Positions 51,096 through 62,258 of a DNA stretch of 64,000 nucleotides are shown here, in pieces. The stretch comes from Malaya genurostris (taxonomy: Eukaryota > Arthropoda > Insecta > Diptera > Culicidae): contig NC_080572.1 of assembly GCF_030247185.1 (NCBI RefSeq), positions 130,264,405-130,328,404 of the forward strand. Reading direction: 5' to 3'. Every line of letters begins with the position of its first letter. Within the stretch, counting starts at the first letter, position 1. A program made the translations under genes and the position numbers. Under the pieces are notes generated by a model. The model did no database searches. It worked only from the letters and a program-made list of their open reading frames with translations, and had not been told where the DNA came from.

Positions 51096-52512
51096 CAAAG
51101 GATACAATCTCTGAAAGGAGGGGCCATTTAGCAGTCAACTGCTTCAAAAATGCTTTAATTGTTGGCATAAATGTCATCAACAGACTCTTGAGAGGATCAG
51201 TGACGTTGAAGGTTCTAAGAATCCAGTCCACAATGTTAGAGAATTTCAGTATTCCAGCACTTGATTGATTCTCAGTTTGTATTTTAGGGGTACTCGGGGT
51301 TTTTGGTGTACCGGGAAGTGCAGGAAACTCTTGGTCTGATGCTAAGTTCGCTAGACCAGGAGCCTTTTGCTTCGGTTTTTGGGAAGCACTTCGAGTATTT
51401 GTAATTTTTTTGGTCCCCGCAATGGATATCCTTGGGCCTTTACAAGGCAGTTTAGGAGATGAGATCGTCCTTCTTTTCCTAGAACCGCTAGGCATAGTAA
51501 AGGATGATCCCTCTTGAGGGTCATCGGAATCATTCTCGTCGGTAGGCAAACAATCAAAGAGATTAATCGATTCGACAGGTGGCATGGTGTTCTTCAGCAT
51601 CTCTGCGAAAGTTCGTTTGGAACGTTCTTTAAGAGATTGCTTCAATTTTTCTCCGCGCAGTTTGTACGCGGGACATGAATTCAATTCATGTGGGTTTTCC
51701 CCACAGTAAAGACACTTTGAAGCTTTTTTGCCACATGATTCGTCTGCATGTTCCCCTCCACATTTAATGCACCTTTGCTTATTGCCGCAGTAGGTGGCTG
51801 TGTGACCCAGCTGCTTGCAATTGGTACAATTCATTACCCGCGGGACAAATAAGCGTACAGGTAAGCGAACCTTGCCCAGAAGGACGTAATTGGGAAGAGC
51901 AGATCCAGCGAAAGTTACCCGAAATGAGTCTGATGAAGAATAAGTTTTTGTCTTATCTTCTGCAATTTTTACTGAACTCAATTGCTTGCAGTCCAGTATT
52001 TTAACATTCTGAAGAGCAGGATCTCTGAAACAGCCAACCCCATTCTTCAGAAGGTATTCGCAGGTCAAACTCGCCTCACTAACCACGCCGTCAATCTCCA
52101 CTTCCCGAGCTGGTATGTAAACGCGGTAATTCCTCGTAAAGGCCTCATGGCGAACGATCTGATTTGCCTGCTCGAGGGTTTTCACGACAACTTTCAACTT
52201 TTTCGCTCGAACTTTTGCTATCTGGATAACGTCCGAGTAGTACTTAGCCAGCTCACTTGATATTTGCATCAAATTGAGTGATTGTTCTTTTTTTGACCGG
52301 AAGTATACCACATAGGGCCCAGCAGAACCGGTTGGCCACACGCGTGTGCGAGAGGGGTTATCAGGGGAAGATAAATTATCCAGTTCTATGCCATCCATTT
52401 TTATGGAGAGATTATCATTTGAGGGAGGACGCCCTCCGCCCTCGTTCATAGTAAAGTAAACACACGCTTTATTGAGATATGTTGAGATAAACGGGTAGAA
52501 TGATAAAAACAA
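51088..52512 (-). CDS. I-clade LINE ORF1: RNA-binding gag-like protein
   Basis: The frame is 474 residues from 52512. The first residues (M-F-L-S-F-Y-P-F) are unlike the rest, and the internal ATG at 52449, opening M-N-E-G-G-G-R-P-P-S, is a likelier start, giving about 453 residues. The middle is an RRM-like region (Y-V-V-Y-F-R-S-K-K-E). Three knuckles follow: C-T-N-C-K-Q-L-G-H-T-A-T-Y-C, C-I-K-C-G-G-E-H-A-D-E-S-C and C-L-Y-C-G-E-N-P-H-E-L-N-S-C. A basic and serine-rich tail follows. Its TAA overlaps the ORF2 ATG in ATGGCTAA, suggesting translation of ORF2 by termination and re-initiation. No break was seen. Confidence 0.93.
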   Translation of the reverse strand: MFLSFYPFISTYLNKACVYFTMNEGGGRPPSNDNLSIKMDGIELDNLSSPDNPSRTRVWPTGSAGPYVVYFRSKKEQSLNLMQISSELAKYYSDVIQIAKVRAKKLKVVVKTLEQANQIVRHEAFTRNYRVYIPAREVEIDGVVSEASLTCEYLLKNGVGCFRDPALQNVKILDCKQLSSVKIAEDKTKTYSSSDSFRVTFAGSALPNYVLLGKVRLPVRLFVPRVMNCTNCKQLGHTATYCGNKQRCIKCGGEHADESCGKKASKCLYCGENPHELNSCPAYKLRGEKLKQSLKERSKRTFAEMLKNTMPPVESINLFDCLPTDENDSDDPQEGSSFTMPSGSRKRRTISSPKLPCKGPRISIAGTKKITNTRSASQKPKQKAPGLANLASDQEFPALPGTPKTPSTPKIQTENQSSAGILKFSNIVDWILRTFNVTDPLKSLLMTFMPTIKAFLKQLTAKWPLLSEIVSFDG

Positions 52513-52820
52513 AACACATTATACTTAGCTAGACACCACTAATCCAGTTCAAGGTCAGCAAGATGATTGTCTCTGCTGCTAGTGTGCGGAACCTTCGCAC
52601 GGGAACAATCACTAGCACCGCAAACAAAGAGCTAACCCTCTTGGATACACAATAGAATAACGGCAGTTTTTGATGATAGGCACCGTCTGATCACTATTAC
52701 ACTAGTCTGGTAAACTATCGAATGTGTGAGAAAAAAACCTTTAGCAAGGAAAAACACACACGGCACTGCTTAAGAGCACGAAATAACGTCCGATCGATCC
52801 GAGAGATGCGGTACGAATGA
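52513..52820 (-). promoter_or_regulatory. 5' UTR and presumed internal promoter of the I-clade LINE
   Basis: Non-coding sequence between the element's 5' end and ORF1. I-group LINEs carry their pol II promoter in this position. No individual element could be identified with confidence. Confidence 0.5.
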
Positions 52821-52832
52821 TCCCGAAACGTT
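52821..52832 (+). repeat. target-site duplication TCCCGAAACGTT, right
   Basis: Identical over 12 bases to 46818-46829, at the 5' end of the minus-strand LINE. Confidence 0.9.
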
Positions 52833-52889
52833 AAAATCAATTCTTCCCAGTAGTATGGGGCAATCAATGTTGTCATTCAGTAGATCGAA

Positions 52890-54350
52890 CACGAAGAATT
52901 ATTGAAGGAGTATTCGTCTGTTTTGTAAAGTAGATAGGTTGATGAGAGCACAGAGATTCTTGTAACGAGGTAGTTGAGGACGATTTATCCAAGGTAGTCT
53001 TCGGAGTGCGAATCGGACAAAGCACTTCTGTACCCTTTCGATCCGATCGATGTGAACACTGTGATACGGAGCCCAAATTGTAACTCCATACTCCAGAATA
53101 CTGCGTACTAGTGCGATGTAAACTGTCTTGAGGCAATACACGTTGTTGAAGTTTTGAGTGTTTCGTTTGATTAGTCCCAAAACTTCATAGGCCTTCGTTG
53201 CGATGCGGTGAGTCGATACCGCCATTGATTAGTTTTGCCACAAACACAGCTTGTTGAATTTTCCTGCGCCGTTCCAATGAATCAAAACCTATCAGACGAT
53301 AGCGATCGAGGTACGGTGGAAGGCCAAGCTGGTTTTGCCAGTGAAGATTTCTTAGAGCCAGTCGGACAAATCTTTTCTGAACACGTTCAATTAGAAAGTT
53401 CCAATCAATCTAATACGGGCTCCAGACTAAACTAGCATTCTCAAGTAGCGGTCGAACCAATGAACAAAATAATGCCTCCAGGCAATGGGGATCTTTAAAG
53501 TCACGTCCGATTTTGGCAATAAAACCCAGTTGCCGTGTTGCTTTTGAAATCAAAGTTGAGCGATGTAGATTGAATGTAAGTTTGGAATCCAACAAAACAC
53601 CAAGGTCATTAACATGATCAACTCTTTGGAGCGTTTGTCCATCAATTTGATAATCAAAATGCAACGGATTCTGTATTCGGTGGAACGTTATGACCTGACA
53701 TTTCGCAGTACTGATAAAACGGCCAGTTTCTTTTGCACGAAGCAACAAATGTATCGAGGAGCTGTTGGAGCCGAACACAGTCGTCAATAAATCGAATTAC
53801 ATGGTACAATTTCAAATCATCAGCATACACTAATCTGCAGCCGTTACTGAGCAGCAAAATAGCATCATGGAAAAGCAAATAGAACAGAAGCGGACCCCGT
53901 ATTGCTGCCTTGAGGTACTCCTGACACATTCGTAAACTGAGATAAAACGCTCGAGCCCAATTTTATTCGTAAAACTCTACCACACAAGTAAGAATATAAT
54001 CAATCAATGAGCTTTTGAGTTCCAGCTAATCGCGACATCTTTCGAAGGAGTAATCGGTGGTCTATTCGGTCAAACGCTGCTTTTAGATCCGTGTATACCG
54101 CATCGATTTGTACCTTTTCTTCCATACGCGAAATGCAGGTCGAAGTGTAATCTAATAGATTTGTGCTGACCGTGCGTCCAGGCATAAACATATGTTGTTC
54201 AGTAGAGATATAATGTTTAGTGCGAAAGAACATCTCATTGCTTACAATTATTTCAAAAAGCTTTGAAGCAGCTGATAGACTTGTTATGCCTCGATAGTTT
54301 CTTACATTACGACGGTCACCACTCTTGAATACAGGGAACATGAAGGATTG
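52890..54350 (-). pseudogene. 5'-truncated LINE: RT domain to C-terminus
   Basis: Minus-strand RT blocks in order: N-Y-R-G-I-T-S-L-S-A-A-S-K-L near 54300, D-L-K-A-A-F-D-R-I-D near 54085, L-V-Y-A-D-D-L-K near 53835 and D-L-G-V-L-L-D-S-K-L-T-F near 53605. C-terminal pieces follow to about 52899. Frameshifts and stops are present throughout. It is the same family as 4828-7560, of which it covers the later part, so the two copies together outline ORF2. No RNase H follows. The I-clade LINE inserted 58 bases beyond its end. Confidence 0.85.
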
Positions 54351-54775
54351 CTTTTTATGTATGACTACGGAAACAATTTTAAATAAATTTTAAAGTGGTG
54401 TTGAGCAAGATCGCACCAGGATTTTCATGAAGTAGATTAAAAATATTACGCCAAGGAAAGTAATTAAACAAGTCTCAGAAAACACAACTGCAAAAAAATA
54501 AAAAAATGTAGAGTTCAATATTCTTATAAAATTGTATGAATGTTATATTGTGATCGAGGACTCATCGAAGAGTTAATTAGCACAGGTTGCGACGCCTATT
54601 CTCATGCGACTGGAGCACTCGAGACTCGTTCTTGGCTAAATGCGCTGAGATCGTACGAAGCATTGTACTTTCATTTCTGTCGCGAAACATAAATGCGCGA
54701 ATTGATTCACATTTTCGTGCGAAAAATGGGCTTATTTACACCTCTGGTTCAAACAGTTCATGCACTGTGTGACAT
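54351..54775. other. no gene recognised
   Basis: AT-rich, with a less AT-rich piece at 54580-54775 whose short frames match nothing I know. CACTGTG occurs near 54763 but no partner terminus was found. Confidence 0.35.
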
Positions 54776-55020
54776 CCCGTTATATCGGTTTATACTTTTG
54801 CCATTCGATGATAATATGAAACAGCAATTTGATCATTTTCAGGTTACCCATGGTGGTGAAGCCCTTCTCCAGATGAATTAAGTACGGTTGATCTCGAAAC
54901 TTTCGATTGTCCGTGTTGTGTCGTTTCATTTTAATAACCATCACAGGCTTTAGTCCAGCATCCGATAGTTCCTGCTTTAGTTCGGCTTCCATCATGTCGG
55001 GTAGTCCTCGACGTGCAAAG
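54776..55020 (-). pseudogene. Jockey-type ORF1 fragment (pre-C2HC region)
   Basis: The minus-strand frame carries L-K-P-V-M-V-I-K-M-K-R-H-N, D-Q-P-Y-L-I-H-L-E-K-G and the I-I-E-W-Q-K-Y-K end, the pre-C2HC region found before the zinc knuckles in Jockey ORF1. The knuckles are missing. Confidence 0.75.
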
Positions 55021-55089
55021 TGCAACAAAACCCGTGGACGTAAGTCTATGGATTATGTCAGTTTGAAAGAATGAAGTAGAGAAACTTAT

Positions 55090-56560
55090 GCTCGTAAGTT
55101 GTCGCAGGAACATTCATTAGAAGAATTGTTGCGAGCAACAGAATCAGCTGCATATAAAAATGGCGATTCGGCCACTAAACTGGTATTGAAAATGCTGAGA
55201 AGTGGTGGCGAAGCATGGGCAAAAGCAGCTTTAGAGAAACTGTCAGATCCCGAAGTTAGACAACCTTCAATTGAAGATTGTCTGATGATGAAGACACGAT
55301 TGGGTCTGACAAAGAACAAGTAAACAAGAATCGCTAGCTTCGTGAAGAGAGGAATGGGGCAAAAGTTGGCTCCCTGGAAGGTCGTTATGACCTTTCGTAA
55401 CGATATGATACCTCGATTTGTCAAACCCAATGAAAATGAGGGATATTTGTAGGTAAAAATTTCGATTCGAGACTTAATCACAAATGATATCGAACGAATC
55501 ATGGAACTCGACGACGTAAGGTCAAAACTGGCCTGGACAGAAGGTGTGCTGGACTGTTTGATGCACATCCGGTTTCCGTAACTGGTTTTAGTCATTACAA
55601 TCAGGCAAACTTTCTCACACGTGATGATTCCCTATTCACTGAACATTTCATGAGTATGAGATAGGAATCGAGAGATACAGTTTTGTACTCGGTTCCGAAT
55701 CCAAATGTTTGTCCGTTTCTTCGAAGAAATTAATGAAATCAACCATAAACCTGTTGTTGTTCAGATTGAGAATGTTACTCTGCGAGTGAAAGCGGAAGCA
55801 ATTTATTCAATGATTGATGGGAGAGCTGCAAATGCGATTGTGGGCAATAGGAATGCGCATGCTTATCCGACATTAATCGTCCCAAAATTGGAGGCAGTGG
55901 AAGTTCCAACAATGGTAATATGTCCCGCAACCTACTAGAAAAACCGGAGGAATTTGCTGGATTTCTAAACAAAAGCGTCGAATTGATGAAGAATTACAGA
56001 ATAATTATCAGCCTAGCACTATCTTCCCGTAAGCTGAAACCAGATAATGTAAAGCAGCTCTATGATGTTCTCTAAAGACAAACTTTTGAAGAATTTCCGT
56101 TCATAAAACAACTGCCACCGAGTATCCATAAGTACCAACATTTGGCAGAGTTCACAGGAAAATTGGTAATTTTGTATTGTAACAAATATACTATAGTTTC
56201 TAGATATTATTTATTATTTCTAGTCATACACCATGTATTATGTCCACGAGCAATCCGGGGAGCGATGTCACAAGCGGCATAAGTTCTCTAGTCTGCATCC
56301 TTCGAAAGAAACGTCCGCGGAAGATAATTTAACAGACATGGTAAAAGCTGCATTAACCTGGTCCGATACCTAAAATGTCATACCTGGCGTACAAAATGAA
56401 AAGTCCCTCCAAACGATCGAAATTCGATCAAGATGTTGAAGACCAGATAAATGAGTACATCGACGATCGCAGTAAAACGTACTAGCATGCCTTTCAGGTA
56501 CGACGAACAAAGTGACTGCACTGATGACGATTGTACCTCTGATGATGATGATAGTGATTG
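55090..56560 (+). pseudogene. decayed ORF of an unclassified repeat protein, possibly Transib-like
   Basis: Pieces in several frames: H-S-L-E-E-L-L-R-A-T-E-S-A-A-Y and C-L-M-M-K-T-R-L-G-L-T-K-N-K (55099-55323); F-R-N-D-M-I-P-R-F-V near 55395; I-Y-S-M-I-D-G-R-A-A-N-A-I (55803-55840); L-E-K-P-E-E-F-A-G-F near 55932; and an acidic end S-D-C-T-D-D-D-C-T-S-D-D-D-D (56510-56560). The order and style recall a large arthropod repeat family with an M-(I/L)-D-G-K-x-x-N-A block. I suspect, without proof, that it relates to Transib transposases. No termini were found. It is clearly broken by stops and frameshifts. Confidence 0.4.
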
Positions 56561-56690
56561 AACTCCGTGGGCCTAATACCCGTTTTTGAAGCGGTCCGGA
56601 TGGGCCCTATCTCTTTGTTATTACTTACTCTACATTCTCAGAACTCCAGATTTTTTTTATCAAGCAACCATATGATATTAGAGAACGATT

Positions 56691-57101
56691 CGTGCGGTAA
56701 ATTCGAATTCTTCTATTTCATTCTCCAGATTACTCTCCACGAGTTCCACCAAGATGCAAGGACGAGTTACAACAAGATATCATGAAATAGAGGAATTGGG
56801 GTAAAAAAGTCATCAAAACGTTTCGTGCGGCCAGTGTAGGTTCTTCCATTCGATTCTACAGATTTTTTTACATAAGATAATCTGGTTTTAGTAAACTTCC
56901 AATGAGTTTTACCGAGATTTAAGGACGATTTACAATAAGATATCATGAAATGAAGAAATGGGGTAAAATAGTCACCAGAACGTTTCGTGCGGCCAGTGTA
57001 GGTCCTCCGATTCGATTCTCCAGACTTTTTTACATAAGACGATTTACATTAAGGATCTCATGAAATGGACGACCTGGGGTAAAATAACCACCAAAACGTT
57101 T
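56691..57101. repeat. three-unit tandem repeat (about 110-166 bp units)
   Basis: Units begin GTGCGG(C/T) at 56691, 56826 and 56992. They share ATTCGATTCTCCAGA-type, AAGATATCATGAAATG-type and GGGGTAAAATAGTCACC-type blocks, and each ends ACGTTTC. Unit length varies through internal deletions. Confidence 0.8.
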
Positions 57102-57429
57102 CATTCTGCAGGAAGAGGAACTGCAGAAGAAGGAAAAAATGCCGCCTTTCTACCTGAAAGGCTTCCCATCGACTCTACGCTCGGATTTCAACAAGCTGCA
57201 CAGTTGGAAAAAATCTATGAAAACCCGCAAAGAATACTGTAACTCATGAACTAATTGAGATAGGTCAACAAACTATAGCGTTTCTTATGTAAAAATGTCC
57301 AAGGAATTCAATGGAATGGTTTACAATGGCCACATGAATCGCAATCCTGTTCGTTTTACCCCAAATGTACAGCAGTTTTGGGGATTCCTATAACATTCGC
57401 TCTGTAACTTGAATAGAAGTCGAGTGCGG
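57102..57429. other. no gene recognised
   Basis: Short frames only. Nothing was recognised. Confidence 0.35.
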
Positions 57430-57590
57430 TATTCTGAAAGGAACCTTTCATTAATGGCTTCTAAGTCGGTGCTATGCATTTTATATAGCAAATCAGCGGA
57501 AAGTTCTACTACAAACTACAAGTGGTTGGAAAATGGACCGTATACAGTATAGTAAAGAAAAATTCGCATAATTAGTTGGGTATACCTTAT
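57430..57590 (-). repeat. histone-derived repeat, internal fragment of B/D type
   Basis: The minus strand matches 17810-17930 of copy B: TATACGGTCCATTTTC, CCACTTGTAGTTTGTAGTAG and CATAGCACCGACT with TCATTAATGG-type context. No termini are present. Confidence 0.7.
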
Positions 57591-57719
57591 GATCAAAAAA
57601 GAACCAGAATTTTATTTTAAAAACGTGTTTAATCCACATAGCAGTGAGTTGATATCTTTTTATCAATCCGCATGTGTTTTTTGCATGAATATTCTTCGAT
57701 GTTTGAGTTTTCATGACAT

Positions 57720-58800
57720 TATTTTAATTACCGTCGTTTTAAGCGACAATTTGAGATTTTAATCACTCATTATTCTGTAATGTCGAAACTGTAAATTGGA
57801 TCGAATTTGAATCTAAAAGTGGGACAATCGATTAAATATTCCATGATATGTCGAAGTAAGTTCCACTTTAGAGTCACGGTAATTTAAGGTACTTCCATAG
57901 CCGGTATTCAGGAACCAGCATAACCCAAACCGATTCGTATGGCCATATGACGAATAAATTACAACAGTTTTGAGTCCAACTTTGAAGCTTTTCGGGATTG
58001 TCATCTTCTATATCGCTTTGAATTTTAAAAATTCATCATCATGTAATTCGAGAACCGGAAGTCATAATTGGATAAAATTAATTATTTTTGTATGTATGTA
58101 TAAAATTAATTAATTTTGTATATAAGTTTATTTTAATTTGAAATTTTGTTTCTGAAATTTGATTAGGCTTTTTTTGAGAAAACAATTGAGCTTTGAGAAA
58201 CGATTTTATACTAGAACCGGAATTCTAAAATCGGTATGGCCGAAGTCAGATAAATTCACCTGAGAAGCTGTATAGTTTACATTTTTTTCAAAATATTTGA
58301 AAATCAGTGAAGACATCTTTGAGAAATCACAGCACGAATTAAATTTTTAGGTGCCTTCTGAATCGACAACTGAATACCACTAAAACTGAATAAAGTTAAT
58401 TTTTTTTATCGACTATCCAAATCTGCTAGCTCGATAAACCTGATTAATTTATGTGGAATAGACATTTTTATACCAATCACCCTATATCTCCGAAACCGGA
58501 AGTTGGATCTGACTGAAGAGCAAGATGTTTTATAGAATCTTGAAACTTTTCATTTGAATCTTTGATGATTCTTAGATTTCATTTGAATCTTAGATCGGTT
58601 CAGCCATCTACTAGAAAAATGAGTTACACAGTTTTAATTTCGTTTCACATATCATCCTGTAATTCCGCAACCAGAAGTCGGAGCCAAACATAATTCAGGA
58701 ATCTTGTTTGGGAGTATACAACTTTTCATATGAATCTGAGTTTGTAGAAAACGGTTGAGTCATCTCCAAAAAAAATGAATGAAATTATTTGTCACACACG
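57720..58800 (-). repeat. decayed Aedes-type interspersed repeats
   Basis: Scattered ACCGGAAGT(C/T)-type, GATCGGTTCAGCCATCT and GTAATTCCGCAACCAGAAGTC blocks, interrupted by AT-rich sequence. They resemble the repeat at 24063 in reverse orientation. No gene was seen. Confidence 0.5.
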
Positions 58801-58980
58801 CATGTGCTGATCTCGACTAACTGATTCGAATGGTATATGGCTGTTATGTTCTTCCAGCATTTATTGCTGTAAGTAGTTTAAAACAATATAATTGAAAAAA
58901 ATTCTGCCATCATCTGGTTTATATATGTCATATTCGAACGATTGTGTTGCCAAAAACGAGCCGTGCTAAAATCGGTCCGA

Positions 58981-59022
58981 GGCTAAATGTCATGAAAAAG
59001 GATGCTGTCATGACATTTAGCC
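58981..59022. other. perfect 15-bp hairpin
   Basis: GGCTAAATGTCATGA at 58981-58995 and its exact inverse complement at 59008-59022 enclose a 12-base spacer. No surrounding gene explains it. Confidence 0.8.
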
Positions 59023-59399
59023 ACAGTCTTTTTGGTACTTAGAAACAATTGTATGTAACAGTATAAAAAATCGTGTTCTCCCTTGCTCCCAAGCATTTCT
59101 TTGTCATACAGCGCTCAAAACTCCTGCTGCTGGAATAGGGGGAAAAGTCGTTTACACAAAAATTTCGATATCTCCGTTAAAAATGGACGAATTTTAACAA
59201 TCTATGGCTTGTTGGATAGCTATTACCGTGCGGAATCTAAGTCTGAAAACATATTCTGTTTTCAAGGTCAATTGTGACAGATACTGTCAAAAAACTGAAA
59301 ATTTTGACATAAAACTTCGTATAACTCAAAAAGTAAACATCCGATCTCGAAACCATTCAATAGCGTTTTGGTTGACGGGGAGACCTTTATTTGCGACTA

Positions 59400-59530
59400 G
59401 TATGATCAAAATCGGCCCAACCATCTCTGAGATCTCGACCTCTTAGTTGACAACACACATACAGACACACACGGACATTTGCTCAGTTCGTCGAGCTAAA
59501 TCGATTAATATATGTCATTCGGCCGAAAAA
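59400..59530 (-). repeat. Aedes-type interspersed repeat fragment
   Basis: Contains CCAACCATCTCTGAGATC, an (AC)n-like tract and GCTCAGTTCGTCGAGCTAAATCG followed by TATGTCATTCGGCC, the (AC)n region of the repeat in reverse orientation. Confidence 0.65.
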
Positions 59531-59568
59531 TTCGAAAAATTTTTCTAAAGTTTGAGCGAATTCTATAC

Positions 59569-59732
<164 letters not shown>

Positions 59733-59759
59733 AAAGGTAAAAACGCAAAATTTCAATTT

Positions 59760-60424
59760 TTAATAAATTTCTTTATTATCGCCTTCAAAGTACTCTCCTC
59801 CTGCGGCAATACATGCATGCCAACGCTTGAACCAATTTTCCACACAAGTTTTATAGGCCGCCGAAGCTATGGCCTTTAGTTTACGCAGCGAATTCTCTTT
59901 TATGGTCTCTATGGTCTCAAAACGCGTTCCCCGCAATGGCAATTTGAGTCTGGGGAAGAGGAAAAAGTCACACGGGGCCATATTTGGAGAGTACGGTGCT
60001 TGGTTGAGTTTTTGGCCAAAAACTGCGACACAACCAACGCTGTTTTTGAATGAAATTCAGCTTTTTTGGCACCAGCCGAGAAGCGACGCGTTTCAAACCC
60101 AAAACATCAGTTAAAATGTGTTCGGCTGATCCATAAGAGATGCCTAATAACACAGCAATCTCTCTAATCGGTACAGAACGATTTTGCAACACGATTTGCT
60201 TCGCCGATTCAATGTTTTCTTCAGTAACAGATGTTGTTGGGCGGCCAGGGATCTCATCATGATCCAAGCTTCGTCTTTGATGCGTTTATACCACTCGTAT
60301 GCCTGTGTTTTTTCTAGACAAGATTCACCAAAGGCCTTTTCTAACATTTTCAACGTTTCGGAACACTCAAATCCATTTGCAACACAAAATTTGATGCATG
60401 CACGTTGTTCTAAATTTTCATCCA
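59760..60424 (-). pseudogene. second mariner transposase, catalytic core deleted
   Basis: Minus strand starts M-D-E-N-L-E-Q-R-A-C-I-K-F-C at 60424, with F-G-E-S-C-L and Y-E-W-Y-K-R. A frameshift precedes I-P-G-R-P-T-T-S-V-T-E-E-N and G-S-A-E-H-I-L-T-D-V-L-G, then L-V-P-K-K-L-N-F-I-Q-K-Q near 60055. The sequence then jumps to A-P-Y-S-P-N-M-A-P-C-D-F-F-L-F-P near 60000 and the C-terminus G-E-Y-F-E-G-D near 59775. The first two catalytic Asp blocks are gone and the P-Y-S-P-D motif has N for D. It belongs to a different mariner lineage from 45120-46039. No inverted termini were found. Confidence 0.85.
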
Positions 60425-60607
60425 TTATAAAAATCGCCACACGAAAATTTTTCAACTTATTTGTATAGACGCCAAACAAAAACTAATCGTACGATATGCG
60501 TCAAAATTTGACAGAATGTGTATAAAAGTGTTGCCAACGTTGAGAATATAAAAGTTTACCGATTGGACAAGCGCGGGAATTTTAAAATGGAAATTCCGGT
60601 TCTTTTT

Positions 60608-61736
60608 GTCGTGAATACGACTTACTTTACTATGGGGCGCCTTTTCAAAATTTACCCTGTACAAGAATGGGCAGAACTTCATCGCGAATATCCCTTGATG
60701 TACTTAACCCAACAACATAATTTTTTCTATAAGCTATCGGAAATATGATCATGAATTTGTGATTAAATTGTCAACAGTGTGAGATAACCATAAATAATAG
60801 AAAAACAACGTTTTCTAAAACTTTTGGAAATGATGAGGAAAAATCATCACGCTTGCTTGCCTTTTTCCCACCCGGACGACGGTTTTGAGGTAGTCAAGCA
60901 CATATCAGTTCCGATTATCTATCGGACGAGTATAAAAGGTTGACTTTAATTGAACATCGCTCATTTCTTCTAGTGCTTTAGACGGAACTAGATGTCGAGG
61001 TGAGGTTCTTCCACCAACATCAAGAAGATTTTCTAATGACTCCAAATTTTATCTAAAGAACTATAAAAATTTGTTCCTTTGCAAATCGGTAATTAAAACC
61101 ATCAATGTAGTGCAAATTTGGGATAATTTGATTAGCTTTGTGCAATTTTAGCAATGCAAAATTCGCAACAGTGTTTTAATCTTAGAGGATTAAATAATTT
61201 GGTCCTTCTGAATGCCAGAAATTAATCCGGTACTGCCCTTTGATAGTTTCTTTCACTGTTATATCAAAATCCAAAATGAAATCATCGACATCATAATTCT
61301 GTATGTTGTTATTTAGAACCATAATTGTATACCCAAAGAATTATGCAACGCAACATTTTCCTTCACTATACTGTATACGGCCTATCTTTCAATTATTTGT
61401 AGTTTGCAGTAGAATTTTCTGCTGATTAAATTCGAACTCAACTCGTCACTCTCCATCACGAACGCTTTCATTAACGGTTTTTTAGAACTACAATTATTTT
61501 ATCATAAAGAACTATGCTGGTTATTTCGTAATATTTAGTTGGATGTCAGAATGTTCAATGTAACTAATTTGTACTTTAGTTTAGGTGTATCGTTTCAAAT
61601 TCTAGAAGAGAAAAAAGGGAAAGCTTGCACATTCACACAATCGATCAATTAATTGATATTCGGAAGTATGAAGTCAGTTTTACTCGTATTCACGACATCC
61701 AGTTATGTCTCTGACATTACGCACCCGTACCTTTTT
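60608..61736 (+). repeat. histone-derived repeat, copy D
   Basis: Starts GTCGTGAATACGACTTAC at 60608. TCGTATTCACGAC lies at 61684-61696, with the conserved flank to about 61736. TATAAAAG is at 60931-60938, preceded by GAGGTAGTCAAGCACATATC as in B. After it come CGGAACTAGATGTCGAGG and a stretch shared with B (GATAATTTGATTAGCTTTGTGCA). It is the shortest clean copy and has no histone remnant or LINE inside, so it may show the basic B-type structure. Confidence 0.75.
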
Positions 61737-61759
61737 ATCAAACACAGTTATTGTTCTAA

Positions 61760-62258
61760 ATAGAACTATACAGAATTTTTATGTCAATCATTTCGTTTCG
61801 GATTTAAATATTTCAGTGAAAAAAATTATCAAAATGCCGTACGAGATAAATTTCTGACATTCAGAAGAGCCAAATTGTGCATTACTCTAAGATATTGAAC
61901 ACTGTTGCGAATTTTGCACTGCGCAAATTGCACAAAGCTTATCAAATTATCCGGAAAACTGACTCTGTGACCTGAGCGTTTGAGGCTTTACACCACGCAA
62001 AAGGTATACTTTCATTACCGACTGCTCCTCCTGACTACCGAAGTCTAAATGAGACTTTCACGCTTTATACTTGCTTTGTTCTTACTTACTTATTCAAAGA
62101 TTTCCTTTTCGATTTGTTCAGTAGAATCTGATATGTGCCTGACTACCTCGAAAACGTCGCCCGGATGCGAAAAAGGCAAGCAAGCGTGATGAATTTGTTT
62201 GTTCATGCTGTTGAAAATTCAACCACAAATTCCTAATCCTATTACCGATAGCTTGTAG
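61760..62258 (-). repeat. histone-derived repeat, B-type internal fragments in reverse
   Basis: 61780-62060 is the inverse of 17560-17760 in copy B, including an H4-like unit (CCTGAGCGTTTGAGGCTTTA near 61970). 62095-62258 is the inverse of the promoter region of copy B (GGTAGTCAGGCACATATCAG near 62145 on the minus strand). Confidence 0.7.

Larger units (their letters stand above)
46830..52820 (-). mobile_element. full-length I-clade LINE with intact ORFs
   Basis: Bounded by a perfect 12-bp target duplication. On the minus strand the 5' end reads TCATTCGTACCGCATC, then a 5' UTR of about 308 bases, ORF1, ORF2 (overlap ATGGCTAA), a 3' UTR of about 585 bases, and an A-rich tail (ATTAAATAAAAAAAAAA). 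RNase H is present, placing it in the I group. Both frames are uninterrupted over about 470 and 1226 codons. All parts needed for retrotransposition are present, so recent activity is likely. A decayed relative lies at 3110-4826. It is 5991 bases long. Confidence 0.95.
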
